Counted from the first letter of the stretch, positions 15,520 through 24,652 are shown. The stretch: DNA of 24,732 nt from Bacteroidota bacterium (GCA_027371665.1 DAHXMP010000126.1:1-24732); one strand, 5' to 3'. Notes: a model not told the origin generated them from the sequence alone. Translations and numbers: made by a program.

Positions 15520-17142
15520 TCACCTCTCCCTCTTCTCCAGAATCCTCAGAACATGGCTGCATTTCTCTTTTGCACGTTTGACAATTGATTCTGCTTCATC
15601 CGTTGTTTTGTTTTTGAAATCTGTGTCTTCGATACCGGGCAAATTAATCAGGACATTTTTATAAGCACCCCAGATGCCTGTTTCAAGAGAACGTGTACCG
15701 ACTTCGACATCGGATTTCGAAGCAATGTTTCCGTATTTAGCAAGCTCGAGCATAGCTTCCCAGGCACTGTCGCCGAGACGCATCGTGGTAAGAGGAACTT
15801 CAATTGCTTTTTTCAAGCCTTCCTGCATTGCAGCATTGCGGGCTGCCTGCTGTTCTTTCGTGTCTTTGGGCATTCGGACGGCTTCGAGGTAATCGTTAAA
15901 TGCGTTTGTGTCGGCATCAATCATCGGAATCAGTTTTTGAGACAGTTCATACAATGGCGGAATTATTTTTTTCATCTTCGGTTCGACATTGTCGAACTTG
16001 CGAACGCCATAAGTCAAACGCGAGACCATCGTTCCAAGCCCTACTCCGAGGGAAGCAAGAAGTGCAGAGACAGAACCTCCACCGGGTGCGGAAGTCCTTG
16101 CGGCTACGCTTTCCACAAATTTTCGGACTGTGAGGCTTGCAAGAGGTTCATTCGGTTCTTCCTTAACAATGTATTCGATAATTTTCTTGTCGGGTTCGAA
16201 TTTAGAAATTGAATTTAAGCCAAGCCGGTCAACGACAAGCTTGATTTTCTGGTCTTCATCGAAAATAAAAAGATTTTCTTTTTTTATGTAATAATCGGCT
16301 GCCATCAGCATAGCTCCTAGTGGAATTAAGCCGACAAGCTCGGAGCCGGCAACACCGACATTTATTGACATGGCTTCCTTCAGCACCTGTTCAAAAACAA
16401 TATGAGGCGGCGTTACCAGATAGTTTGTCATGTTAATCGAAACCTGAGCCATGTTGTATTCTTCAACAAACCAACCGATAGCTTTGATTTCTTTTAACAG
16501 ACCGGGGTCATCGTCTCCCCTGCCCGCTTCACGGATATTTAAGGCAATGCGGTGAGCCTGGTTGTTAGTTCCGAGTATATTAACATTGTATGCTATGAGG
16601 AAGAATCTTGCTCCTGTAACTGTTGCACCCCATTCCGGTATAAATTCGGCGGGACCGAAATCAGGCTTCCACTCAGGCTGCTTTATTCTTTGGGGTAAAG
16701 CTTCATACTCACCTTCCCTGATTTGCGGCAGTTTTTTCCGGTATTCTTTGTCCTGTGCAAATTCATAGAGATATATCGGGACACCGATTTCTTTAGCTGC
16801 CCTCCTGCCAAATTCTTTTGCACATTCGACACAATCATTCTTAGTAACACCCGACACAGGAACGAAGGGGCAAACATCCATTGCTCCCATTCTAGGATGT
16901 TCGCCGTGATGATTTCGCATGTCAATCAGTTTCCTTGCAGTTTTTGCAGAGTTTAAAGCTCCTTCGACAACAGATTCGGGTGAACCTACAAATGTATAGA
17001 CCGTTCGGTTCGTTGATTTACCCGGGTCAACATCGAGCAAAGTACAGCCTGGAGTCTGCCGTATAGAATCGGCAATAGCTTCGATAATTTCAGGATTTCT
17101 CCCTTCGGAAAAATTAGGGACACATTCGACAAGTTTTCTCAT
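15520..17142 (-). CDS. ftcD: Glutamate formimidoyltransferase / formimidoyl-THF cyclodeaminase (bifunctional)
   Basis: The 540-residue protein has both FTCD halves. The formiminotransferase part is residues 1-325, with the N-terminal LVECVPNFSEGR and the HHGEHPRMGAMDVCPFVPV block. The cyclodeaminase part is about residues 345-540, with SVAARTSAPGGGSVSALLASLG and DADTNAFNDYLEA. It moves the formimino group from formiminoglutamate to tetrahydrofolate and releases ammonia to give methenyl-THF, the last step of one histidine degradation route. No other hut genes are nearby. It starts 18 bases after a secreted-protein gene, likely in one transcript, and the helicase island follows its stop. Confidence 0.95.
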   Translation of the reverse strand: MRKLVECVPNFSEGRNPEIIEAIADSIRQTPGCTLLDVDPGKSTNRTVYTFVGSPESVVEGALNSAKTARKLIDMRNHHGEHPRMGAMDVCPFVPVSGVTKNDCVECAKEFGRRAAKEIGVPIYLYEFAQDKEYRKKLPQIREGEYEALPQRIKQPEWKPDFGPAEFIPEWGATVTGARFFLIAYNVNILGTNNQAHRIALNIREAGRGDDDPGLLKEIKAIGWFVEEYNMAQVSINMTNYLVTPPHIVFEQVLKEAMSINVGVAGSELVGLIPLGAMLMAADYYIKKENLFIFDEDQKIKLVVDRLGLNSISKFEPDKKIIEYIVKEEPNEPLASLTVRKFVESVAARTSAPGGGSVSALLASLGVGLGTMVSRLTYGVRKFDNVEPKMKKIIPPLYELSQKLIPMIDADTNAFNDYLEAVRMPKDTKEQQAARNAAMQEGLKKAIEVPLTTMRLGDSAWEAMLELAKYGNIASKSDVEVGTRSLETGIWGAYKNVLINLPGIEDTDFKNKTTDEAESIVKRAKEKCSHVLRILEKRER

Positions 17143-17160
17143 AACAATCCGTTCAAAAAA

Positions 17161-17760
17161 TTACTTTACAATACATAATTTCAAATATTTTACGTTTTCG
17201 AGCCACCTTACTAATGTCTGGTCCTGTGGAAATAGCATAGAGCCATTCTTGAAATATTTCTGTTTATCGGCTTCTGAAATATTGTTCATTTGCAGGAAAA
17301 TTCTTTGTACAACGGTTTTTTTCAGTTCTTGTGCAACCATTGCCAAATCAACTTTGCCTTGATGGCCTTTAATATCGGAAACCCTGACAGTATCACCGAC
17401 AGAACCTTTAACATAAGAAAAAATCAAAACAGGCGGTATTTTAATGTTATTTTTATCAAAATTGAAATAATCTGTAGCAACAACCTCACCGTCAGCAGAC
17501 CCGGCAATAATTATCAGCCTTTTCCGTTCTGTATCTGTGAGTTTATTTGTATAGTTGTCAAATATTTCAGAGACATCAATACAACTGAATTTACCGAGAT
17601 TTTTTCTCGATGAAGTTAAAAATTCTACGGTTCTGAACTCGTGTTCTTTGCTTAGTTGGTCAATATTTACAGTAATCTTTGCTATTTCAGTTAAAGAATC
17701 GGCTGAAAAGAGATAAGATACCGAAAGAAAAAAGAACAGGAGTAATATTGATTTTTTCAT
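17161..17760 (-). CDS. Secreted protein of unknown function
   Basis: A 199-residue protein with a clear signal peptide: basic MKKS, a hydrophobic run (ILLLFFFLSVSYLF) and a likely cleavage near SAD at 20-21. The mature part alternates short strands and loops. Features such as CIDVSEIFDNY, a following AGSADGEVVATDYFNF and the C-terminal QTLVRWLENVKYLKL vaguely recall the molybdopterin-binding fold of sulfite-oxidase-like proteins, but the cysteine and cofactor residues cannot be verified. It stands 18 bases upstream of ftcD and is divergent from panD. No strong ribosome binding site is seen. Confidence 0.72.
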   Translation of the reverse strand: MKKSILLLFFFLSVSYLFSADSLTEIAKITVNIDQLSKEHEFRTVEFLTSSRKNLGKFSCIDVSEIFDNYTNKLTDTERKRLIIIAGSADGEVVATDYFNFDKNNIKIPPVLIFSYVKGSVGDTVRVSDIKGHQGKVDLAMVAQELKKTVVQRIFLQMNNISEADKQKYFKNGSMLFPQDQTLVRWLENVKYLKLCIVK

Positions 17761-17918
17761 GAATAATCTAATGGATATTTAAAAACACAAAAACAATTTT
17801 GCAATTTAACACTTTTAGTAATTTAATTGAAATATAAAGAAGTAAGAACACAACAATTGAATTAGGAAAATTTTTCATAAATTTGTTTCTAATGAATTTT
17901 ATAAATGGAGAAATCCAA

Positions 17919-18311
17919 ATGCAAAGAATAATGTTAAAATCTAAAATACACAGAGCCCGGATTACCGAGACAAATTTATATTATGAAGGAAGTTTCACGA
18001 TTGACGAAGAAATTCTCGAAGAAGCCGATATTCTTCCTTATGAAAAAGTGTCGGTTGTAAATATAAATAACGGTGAGCGTTTCGAGACATATGTAATCCC
18101 CGGGAAACGGGGAGGCAAGGATTTTTGTCTTAACGGTGCCGCTGCCCGCAAAGGTTCTGTCGGGGATGAAATCATTGTCATAAGCTATATAAATATTAAT
18201 GAAGAAGACATTAAAAATTACCAGCCGACTATTATCCTTGTTGACAAAAACAATAATATCATAGAAAAAACACATATCATAGAGCCATTGAAAAAATTCA
18301 TATCGAACTGA
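17919..18311 (+). CDS. panD: Aspartate 1-decarboxylase
   Basis: The enzyme makes beta-alanine from aspartate for pantothenate and CoA. From the ATG at 17919 it has 130 residues, and the self-cleavage site YEGS falls at Gly24-Ser25, exactly as in E. coli PanD, where Ser25 becomes the pyruvoyl group. GGAG eight bases upstream supports this start; a longer reading from 17883 would shift the site. Further marks are the N-terminal MLKSKIHRARIT, the substrate-binding arginine in ERFETYVIPG and LNGAAARKGSVGDEIIVISY. It leads a tight run, with the next ATG one base after its stop. Confidence 0.96.
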   Translation: MQRIMLKSKIHRARITETNLYYEGSFTIDEEILEEADILPYEKVSVVNINNGERFETYVIPGKRGGKDFCLNGAAARKGSVGDEIIVISYININEEDIKNYQPTIILVDKNNNIIEKTHIIEPLKKFISN

Positions 18312-18312
18312 T

Positions 18313-19080
18313 ATGGCAGAAGAAAAGAATCTTAATCTTTGTTTTATTATATTAGCAGCGGGAATGGGCAAACGTATGCTCAATCCATCTGTTGCCAAGG
18401 TCATGTCTCTGCTCGACGGGAAACCGCTGATTGACCATGTGTTAAAAACAGTAAAAAAAATCGAAGGAAATAAAACTATCGTTGTCGTCGGACATCAAAA
18501 GCAAGGCGTTATTGATTATGTCAAATCGAATTTTGACGCAACAATCGAATTTGCAGAGCAGAACGAACAGCTTGGCACCGGACATGCAGTTATGCAAACA
18601 GAAAATCTTTTAAAAGATTTCAAAGGTGAAGTCTTGATTCTCGCAGGGGATGTTCCATTATTGAGTTTTGATACAATCGGAAATTTTATTGAAATGCATC
18701 ATGAAAAAAATTCAGAAATATCAGTACTGACAACTCATGCGAAAAATCCATTTGGATATGGAAGAATTATCAGGGATACTAATGGTGATTTCATAAGAAT
18801 AGTCGAAGAGAAGGATGCAAACGATGAAGAAAGAAAAGTCAATGAAATTAATAGCGGAGTTTTTTTAGTTAACAAAGAATTATTGTTTAACTCACTGAAA
18901 GAAGTATCAAACCAAAATGCACAGGGAGAGTACTATTTGACCGATATAATAGGTATTTTGAGAAAAAGGTATGCTAAGGTTTTTGCATTTGCAGGAGCTG
19001 AATTTGAAGAACTCCAGGGAGTGAACTCACCCGATGATTTAAGAAAAGTCGAAGAATTTTATTATTTTAGAAAACGATGA
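18313..19080 (+). CDS. NTP transferase like GlmU N-terminal domain (uridylyltransferase only)
   Basis: The 255-residue protein matches the N-terminal half of GlmU: LAAGMGKRM with the catalytic lysine region after it, AEQNEQLGTGHAVMQT, the metal-binding aspartate in LAGDVPLLS, PFGYGRIIR, EEKDA and NSGVFLV. The usual C-terminal left-handed beta-helix acetyltransferase domain is absent. It probably transfers UMP to N-acetylglucosamine-1-phosphate or a related sugar phosphate. Such single-domain proteins are found in several phyla, with a separate acetyltransferase elsewhere. It begins one base after panD and its TGA overlaps the next ATG by four bases, so translation is coupled. Confidence 0.85.
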   Translation: MAEEKNLNLCFIILAAGMGKRMLNPSVAKVMSLLDGKPLIDHVLKTVKKIEGNKTIVVVGHQKQGVIDYVKSNFDATIEFAEQNEQLGTGHAVMQTENLLKDFKGEVLILAGDVPLLSFDTIGNFIEMHHEKNSEISVLTTHAKNPFGYGRIIRDTNGDFIRIVEEKDANDEERKVNEINSGVFLVNKELLFNSLKEVSNQNAQGEYYLTDIIGILRKRYAKVFAFAGAEFEELQGVNSPDDLRKVEEFYYFRKR

Positions 19081-19388
19081 AGAAAAACTCTAATATTGTT
19101 AATCCGAATGTTTTGAATATTATAAAAAAATATTTGAAAGAACTTAAAAAAAATGGAATAGAAATAACAAAGGCTGTTCTTTACGGAAGTAATGCCCGTG
19201 GAGAACAGCATAAAGACAGTGATATTGATTTGCTTTTAATTTCTCCACTTTTTGATAATGGCAGCCTTAATTATGCCGGTAAAATCTGGATGCTGACTAA
19301 GGTTGCAGATTATAAAATAGAGCCCATAGCTGTCGGTGAGAAAAGATATGAAGAGGATGATGTTACACCGTTTCTGGAAGTTGCATGA
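19077..19388 (+). CDS. Minimal nucleotidyltransferase (MNT-type) domain protein
   Basis: The 103-residue protein has the polymerase-beta-type fold signature: YGSNARGEQHKDSDIDLLL at 36-54, with Gly37-Ser38 and metal-binding Asp49 and Asp51. A third carboxylate could be Glu82 (KIEPIAV). MNT proteins often pair with a HEPN partner as antitoxins that AMPylate the toxin, but no HEPN gene is next to it. It overlaps the GlmU-like gene by ATGA, so the pair is translated together. Its target is unknown. Confidence 0.82.
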   Translation: MKKNSNIVNPNVLNIIKKYLKELKKNGIEITKAVLYGSNARGEQHKDSDIDLLLISPLFDNGSLNYAGKIWMLTKVADYKIEPIAVGEKRYEEDDVTPFLEVA

Positions 19389-19427
19389 AGAGAAGGAATA
19401 GAAATTGTTTTACCATAAATTTGTTTT

Positions 19428-19838
19428 ATGCTGAAATCAATTAATCATATCGGAATTGCAGTCAAGTACCTCGATGAAAGCATCGAGACATTCAGGAAGA
19501 TTTTCCAATTCGACGATGTTCACCGTGAAATTGTCGAGGAGCAAAAAGTCGAAATTGCTACATTCAAAGTCGGGGACGTAATGCTCGAGCTAACATCTGC
19601 AACAGATGAAAGTTCACCGATAGCAAAGTTCATATCAAAAAAAGGAGAAGGAATTCATCACATTGCATTTGAGACTGACGATATAAAAAAAGAACTGGAG
19701 CGGCTTTCAGGAAATGATTTAAAGTTGATAAATCCCGTACCTGCCGAAGGAGCACACAATATGCTCATAGCATTTCTCCATCCGAAATCAACTAATGGTG
19801 TACTGGTTGAGATTTGTGAAAAGAAAGAAGATAATTAA
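19428..19838 (+). CDS. mce: Methylmalonyl-CoA epimerase
   Basis: The 136-residue glyoxalase-fold protein interconverts (S)- and (R)-methylmalonyl-CoA between propionyl-CoA and succinyl-CoA. Marks are INHIGIAVKYLD (metal ligand His7), VGDVMLELTSATDESSPIAKFI, the second-half GIHHIAFETDDI (His78) and the terminal NGVLVEICEK (Glu128). Length and order fit the family. It starts 39 bases after the nucleotidyltransferase and ends 18 bases before the convergent gpmA. No mutase genes are in the window. Confidence 0.94.
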   Translation: MLKSINHIGIAVKYLDESIETFRKIFQFDDVHREIVEEQKVEIATFKVGDVMLELTSATDESSPIAKFISKKGEGIHHIAFETDDIKKELERLSGNDLKLINPVPAEGAHNMLIAFLHPKSTNGVLVEICEKKEDN

Positions 19839-19856
19839 TAAAATTTTCTAAATTAA

Positions 19857-20621
19857 TCAATCACCATTATGGTGACGATAAGTCTTCCCCTGGGAGGCAA
19901 CAGAAGCAATTGCTTCCTCAATTCTATCATGGTTGCCAAGGTAATATTTATTTATTGGTTTCAAATCATCGCTCAATTCATAAACAAAAGGGATACCTGT
20001 AGGAATGTTATATTTTAAAATATCATCGTCTGACATGTTATCGAGATATTTCACAAGAGCTCTCAGGCTGTTTCCGTGGGCAACAATTAACGATTTTTTA
20101 CCGGCTTTGACAATTGGTGCAATTGAATCATGCCAAAAAGGGATAAACCGGTAATAAGTATCCTTAAGACATTCGCCGAGCGGAAGTATGTCTTCGCTTA
20201 ACTCCTGGTAGCGTGGGTCTTTTCCCGGATATCTCGGGTCGTCTTTTGTAAGAAGAGGTGGTCTTACATCATAACTCCTTCTCCATAACATGACCTGTTC
20301 CTCACCGTATTTGTCCGCAGTTTCGCTTTTGTTTAATCCCTGCAAAGCACCGTAATGCCTTTCATTCAGCCTCCAGGATTTTATGAAGGGAAGCCACATT
20401 AAGTCAAGACCGTCAAGAATAATCCACATGGTTCTGATAGCTCTTTTTAAGACTGAAGTAAAAACTATATCAAAAGTATAGCCCTCTTCTTTTAAATGAA
20501 TCGCGGCTTCCCTGGCTTCCTCCATGCCTTTTTCCGACAGGTCCACATCGGTCCATCCGGTGAACCTGTTCTCATTATTCCAGGTGCTTTCGCCGTGCCG
20601 TATCAAAACCAATTTTTTCAT
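19857..20621 (-). CDS. gpmA: 2,3-bisphosphoglycerate-dependent phosphoglycerate mutase
   Basis: The 254-residue enzyme interconverts 3- and 2-phosphoglycerate. It begins MKKLVLIRHGESTWN, with the phospho-accepting His9 in RHGE. It then shows FTGWTDVDLSEKG, SVLKRAIRT, WRLNERHYGALQGLNK and VAHGNSLRALVKYLD with the second active-site histidine. The start at 20621 is supported by AAGG six bases upstream; a reading from 20705 would add an unrelated hydrophobic stretch running into the terminator. It is transcribed after that terminator, hence from its own promoter. Confidence 0.96.
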   Translation of the reverse strand: MKKLVLIRHGESTWNNENRFTGWTDVDLSEKGMEEAREAAIHLKEEGYTFDIVFTSVLKRAIRTMWIILDGLDLMWLPFIKSWRLNERHYGALQGLNKSETADKYGEEQVMLWRRSYDVRPPLLTKDDPRYPGKDPRYQELSEDILPLGECLKDTYYRFIPFWHDSIAPIVKAGKKSLIVAHGNSLRALVKYLDNMSDDDILKYNIPTGIPFVYELSDDLKPINKYYLGNHDRIEEAIASVASQGKTYRHHNGD

Positions 20622-20668
20622 TTCTAACCTTGTAGAGAAAATATTTTTGAATAAAATAAATTTCCAAA

Positions 20669-20699
20669 AAAAGCCTGATAATAAAACAATCAGGCTTTT
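20669..20699 (-). terminator. Rho-independent terminator after pckA
   Basis: A perfect 11-bp stem AAAAGCCTGAT/ATCAGGCTTTT (20669-20679 and 20689-20699) encloses a 9-base loop. On the minus strand it is followed by a run of seven T. It lies ten bases after the pckA stop and separates it from gpmA. A weaker T run on the plus side makes it partly bidirectional in form. Confidence 0.88.
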
Positions 20700-20708
20700 A
20701 ATCATATA

Positions 20709-22358
20709 CTATTTTAAACGTTTGGGACCGGCTTTTATTACTTCGTCGGGAACTCCTTCTGTAAATAATTTGAAGTTCTCAATATACCTTGCCGCAAGAG
20801 CATCATACTTCATCCAGTATTCATCCTTGTTTCCCCATGCATTCGAAGGCTCCAGTACATCATCAGGTACATCAGGACATGTTACGGGGACTTCGAAACC
20901 GAATAATTTATCCTTACGGTATTTTGCTATATCAAGCTTTCCGTCAAGGGCGGCATTTAACATGTTCCTCGTGTGACGAATGCTGATACGTTTGCCGACA
21001 CCGAATTTTCCGCCAACCCATCCAGTGTTTACCAGCCAGCAGTTAGCTCCATGTTTTTCCATTTTCTGGCGGAGAAGATTTGCATAATAAAACGGATGAT
21101 GCACCATAAATGGAGCACCGAAGCATGCACTGAAAGTTATTTCAGGTTCAATACCAAGCCCTATTTCGGTCCCGGCGATTTTAGATGTATACCCGCTAAT
21201 AAAATGGTACATTGCCTGGTTCATATTAAGCTTAGCAATAGGCGGAAGTACACCTGTCGCATCACAGGTCAGAAAAATCACATTTTTCGGATGAGTTCGT
21301 GTCATTTTTTCAGGAACAGCATTAGGTATATATTCGAGAGGATAAGAAGCCCTTGTGTTTTCTGTCCTCGATTCGTCATCCAGGTCAATCCTCCTGGAAG
21401 TAGGGTCCCAAATTACATTTTCGAGAATAGTACCAAACCTCCTGGTACATTGATAAATTTCAGGCTCAGCTTCGGCTGAAAGACGAATCACTTTAGCATA
21501 GCATCCGCCTTCGAAATTGAACACACCTTCTTCACTCCAACCATGCTCATCGTCGCCAATTAATTTTCTCCTGGGGTCGGCAGAAAGAGTAGTCTTGCCT
21601 GTACCGCTTAAACCGAAGAATAGGGCTACGTCGCCTTTATCACCGACATTTGCAGAACAGTGCATTGCCATAACATCTTCCAGAGGCTTCAGATAATTCA
21701 TGACAGTAAACACTGTTTTTTTGATTTCTCCGCCATAGCTTGTTCCGGCAACGATGGCAAGTCTCAGTGCAAAATTAATAATTAAAGCAGTTTCTGTCCT
21801 GGTACCGTCAATCGAAGGTTCACATTTGAAGGAAGGAGATGCAATGAGAGTGAATTCAGGAACATGTCTTTTTAGCTCATCCCTGTTATTAATTTTTATG
21901 AACATGTTCCTAGCGAAGAGGCTTTGCCATGCTGTATCAGTAATGATACGAATAGGCATCCTGTAATTGGGGTCGGCACCGACATAACAATCCTGTACAA
22001 AAAGCTCTTCCCCCTGCAGAAATGCCTGAAGACGTGATAAAAGGTTCCCGAACTTTTCCTGACTAAAAGGCCTGTTATAAACTCCCCACCAGATTTTATC
22101 TTCAGTTGTTTCTTCTCTTACGATAAATTTATCATTCGCTGCACGTGCTGTCCATTTACCTGTATTAACAATAAATGGACCTCCATAAACCATATGCCCT
22201 TCACCTCTGAATACGGCTTCCTCATACAAAGCAGATGTGGGTAAATTCCAGAAAACATGGTCGAGATACTGCAAGCCATGGTTTTTTAATTTAAAATCAC
22301 TCGCAAGTTCTCCAGCGTGTTTAATCGCAGGAGTATCAAATTCAAGATATTTCGTCAT
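20709..22358 (-). CDS. pckA: Phosphoenolpyruvate carboxykinase (ATP)
   Basis: The 549-residue enzyme makes PEP from oxaloacetate in gluconeogenesis. It is of the ATP type: YVGADPNYRMPIR (125-137), YGGEIKK (208-214), Walker A GLSGTGKT (249-256), GDDEHGW (268-274) and the late FSACFGAPFM. The ATG at 22358 is chosen. It overlaps the aminotransferase stop as ATGA, and GAGGG lies eight bases upstream; the in-frame TTG at 22364 is less likely. Translation is coupled to the aminotransferase, and the transcript ends at the terminator that follows. Confidence 0.97.
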   Translation of the reverse strand: MTKYLEFDTPAIKHAGELASDFKLKNHGLQYLDHVFWNLPTSALYEEAVFRGEGHMVYGGPFIVNTGKWTARAANDKFIVREETTEDKIWWGVYNRPFSQEKFGNLLSRLQAFLQGEELFVQDCYVGADPNYRMPIRIITDTAWQSLFARNMFIKINNRDELKRHVPEFTLIASPSFKCEPSIDGTRTETALIINFALRLAIVAGTSYGGEIKKTVFTVMNYLKPLEDVMAMHCSANVGDKGDVALFFGLSGTGKTTLSADPRRKLIGDDEHGWSEEGVFNFEGGCYAKVIRLSAEAEPEIYQCTRRFGTILENVIWDPTSRRIDLDDESRTENTRASYPLEYIPNAVPEKMTRTHPKNVIFLTCDATGVLPPIAKLNMNQAMYHFISGYTSKIAGTEIGLGIEPEITFSACFGAPFMVHHPFYYANLLRQKMEKHGANCWLVNTGWVGGKFGVGKRISIRHTRNMLNAALDGKLDIAKYRKDKLFGFEVPVTCPDVPDDVLEPSNAWGNKDEYWMKYDALAARYIENFKLFTEGVPDEVIKAGPKRLK

Positions 22359-23572
22359 AGCCAATCCCTCACTAATTTTCTAAGTCCAATATATAATTCA
22401 TTCGGAGAATTCGGGTCAAGTGCCCATTTTATTCTCTCGATGCCTTCGGTTATATCTTTAACTGAACCGCAGGTCGAAATCCTTAAATATCCTTCCAATC
22501 CGAATTCAACTCCCGGAACGGTTACAACTCTCACTTTATCAAGCAGGAAGTTCGCAAGTTTTGTCGAGTCCTTGTCATAATGACTGAAATCGGCAAAACA
22601 ATAAAACGTTCCATCCGGTTTGGTTGCATGTACACCATCGAAAGCATTTAATCTGTCTATCAATATATTACGGTTATTTTCAAGAGTTAATCTGAGGCTT
22701 TCTACAGAGGACTGCACACCGTTTAAGGCTCCGACAGCCGCTTTTTGCATTACAACAGAGGGGCCTGATGTCTGATGTGACTGTATATTTGTCATAACTT
22801 CAATTAATTTTTTATTGGCTACCGCCCAGCCTATTCTGAAACCTGTCATTGCATATTGTTTTGACACACCGTTTATGACTATGAGCTTTGAATTTTCTGT
22901 CAGGTCTTTAGCATAATTGTAACAATTTATTGGTTTTCTGCCGTCAAAAATCAACCTGTGGTATATGTCATCCATTATAAGATATAATCCCCTTTTCTCG
23001 CAGAATTCCACAATATCTGCAATAAACTGTTCCGAATACATAGCTCCCGTCGGATTATTCGGACTGTTAATAATCACACACTTTGTATATGATGTCACAA
23101 GTCTTTCAATATCACTCAATCTTGGATAGAAAGACCCGTCTTCGGGATAGCATGGCACAGGCACTGCCCCGATGAGTTTAGCCATCTCCGGGTAGCTTAC
23201 CCAATATGGTGCCGGATAAATAACTTCTTCCTGTGGATTAAGTATTGCCTGCAGAGCACACATGATTGCCTGTTTAGCTCCGCTCGATGCGATTACGTTT
23301 TCGGGCGCTACTTTCCTGTTATAAAATTCTTCGGTGTAACGAATAATAGCCTGCTTTAAAGCTGGAATACCGTCAGCAGGGGTATATCTGACTTCACCTG
23401 AATTAATAACTCCGGCAGCAGCTACGAGTGCATCGAGAGGTGCTTTACTTTTAGGCTCTCCACCACCGAGATGAATAACGGGTTCACCCTTATCACGAAG
23501 AATGGCGGCTGTTTCATTGAGTTTAAGAGTTGCTGATGCACTTATTGACTTACCAATTAAACTGAGACTCAT
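22355..23572 (-). CDS. Class I/II aminotransferase, probably aspartate aminotransferase
   Basis: A 405-residue PLP enzyme of the aspartate aminotransferase subgroup Ib type. Marks are YTPADGIPALKQAI, the SSGAKQAI turn, SPNNPTGAMYS (169-180), the cofactor aspartate in MDDIYHRLIF (Asp201), Lys238 in SKQYAMTGFRIGW and the carboxylate-binding arginine in YLRIS. The ATG at 23572 (MSLSLIGKSIS) is preferred to the TTG at 23599, whose product would include the AGGAG region. Its TGA overlaps the pckA ATG, so oxaloacetate formed from aspartate may feed PckA directly. Confidence 0.88.
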   Translation of the reverse strand: MSLSLIGKSISASATLKLNETAAILRDKGEPVIHLGGGEPKSKAPLDALVAAAGVINSGEVRYTPADGIPALKQAIIRYTEEFYNRKVAPENVIASSGAKQAIMCALQAILNPQEEVIYPAPYWVSYPEMAKLIGAVPVPCYPEDGSFYPRLSDIERLVTSYTKCVIINSPNNPTGAMYSEQFIADIVEFCEKRGLYLIMDDIYHRLIFDGRKPINCYNYAKDLTENSKLIVINGVSKQYAMTGFRIGWAVANKKLIEVMTNIQSHQTSGPSVVMQKAAVGALNGVQSSVESLRLTLENNRNILIDRLNAFDGVHATKPDGTFYCFADFSHYDKDSTKLANFLLDKVRVVTVPGVEFGLEGYLRISTCGSVKDITEGIERIKWALDPNSPNELYIGLRKLVRDWL

Positions 23573-23735
23573 TTTCCTGTTTATTCTCCTATTGTTCAAA
23601 TTATTTGTATTTTATTTATATTTTTTTCGATATAACTATTTATAAATAATAATAAACTTCAAAATTCAGAAAAAAAGCGATGAGAAGCAAATTAATTGAT
23701 TACAGGCAAAAATTTAACTAATAATTATTCATTCT

Positions 23736-24503
23736 TCAAAATTTTCCTATATATTCTAGTCTTATTGTCCTAATAAATCCATTGCTCCCAACATAGTGAC
23801 TCATTAAATCTCTTCCAAGAAGCTCGATTGTAAAATCAGGAATAATCGAAAAACGGAAACTGGCATTAAATAATCCTCTTTCTTTCATAATAGTATGATT
23901 TTTTTCATCGAGGTTTGTATTAAATTCTAGATTTAATGATGCATATTTTCCGATAGTTTGTTCAATTCCGAAATAAATATTTGGAATTCTGTTAACAGGA
24001 AGAGGCTCTAATGAATAATTTAATCCTCCATGCAAAGCAATATAACCTAATAACCATGAATAATTTTTGCTCAATGAGGCATAAATACCGGGCGACATTG
24101 TCTGAAATCTTTTAGCCGAATAAGCTCCTCTGCCTTGTGAATCGAATCCGAGCAAAATTGCAGGCATTGCTTTTGACTCATCGAATATCCTGATTTTAAG
24201 CAAAAGACCCGGGAGACTTTGCCATGATATATTTCCACCGCCAATTATGTTGTTGCCTCCAAAACTTATCCCCATATTAAAATATGAAAAAGGGGATGCT
24301 TCAATCTCAGTCATAATTCCCCCGTTTTCAAATATATCAGCATTGACTGAATATGCTCCCTTTGGTATTATACCGGCTGTAGGCATATCAACAATATATC
24401 GGGATTCATACCTTGCCCTGCTGCCTGAAGAGCCTTGAGCATAAACTGAAAACCATCCTGCGAAAAATACTATCAGAATAAATAAGTTCTTACCGTACAT
24501 CAT
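23736..24503 (-). CDS. Putative outer-membrane beta-barrel protein
   Basis: The 255-residue protein has a signal peptide (KNLFILIVFFAGWFSVYAQG, cleavage near YAQ). Many short alternating strands rich in aromatic and glycine residues follow, ending in TIRLEYIGKF, a typical C-terminal barrel strand with final Phe. This fits a small outer-membrane barrel; the family cannot be named with confidence, and YjbH-like or PorV-like proteins are only loose comparisons. Two adjacent ATGs exist (24503 and 24500). It is separated from the aminotransferase by 163 bases with no obvious terminator, and is divergent from the gene at 24653. Confidence 0.68.
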   Translation of the reverse strand: MMYGKNLFILIVFFAGWFSVYAQGSSGSRARYESRYIVDMPTAGIIPKGAYSVNADIFENGGIMTEIEASPFSYFNMGISFGGNNIIGGGNISWQSLPGLLLKIRIFDESKAMPAILLGFDSQGRGAYSAKRFQTMSPGIYASLSKNYSWLLGYIALHGGLNYSLEPLPVNRIPNIYFGIEQTIGKYASLNLEFNTNLDEKNHTIMKERGLFNASFRFSIIPDFTIELLGRDLMSHYVGSNGFIRTIRLEYIGKF

Positions 24504-24652
24504 ATTATTTTCATCAAATTTTAAATAAAAAAATCCTGGTTTATATCTTATAAACGTTATTATTTTTACTTACATTAATAGCTCATTTACTACGTTACTA
24601 ACTTTAGTTTAGATACAGAAAAACATTTTGTCTAATAAATATTACAAAATTT

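Noticed and set aside
15674..16956. Several open frames antisense to ftcD
   Set aside because: They are shadows of the ftcD frame: no family likeness and no ribosome binding sites.
20622..20705. N-terminal extension of GpmA
   Set aside because: The extra residues are hydrophobic and unlike the family, and the stretch runs into the terminator; RHGE placement and AAGG support the start at 20621.
20973..21479. 168-codon plus-strand frame inside pckA
   Set aside because: It lies opposite a certain PckA coding region and its product resembles nothing; treated as a shadow.
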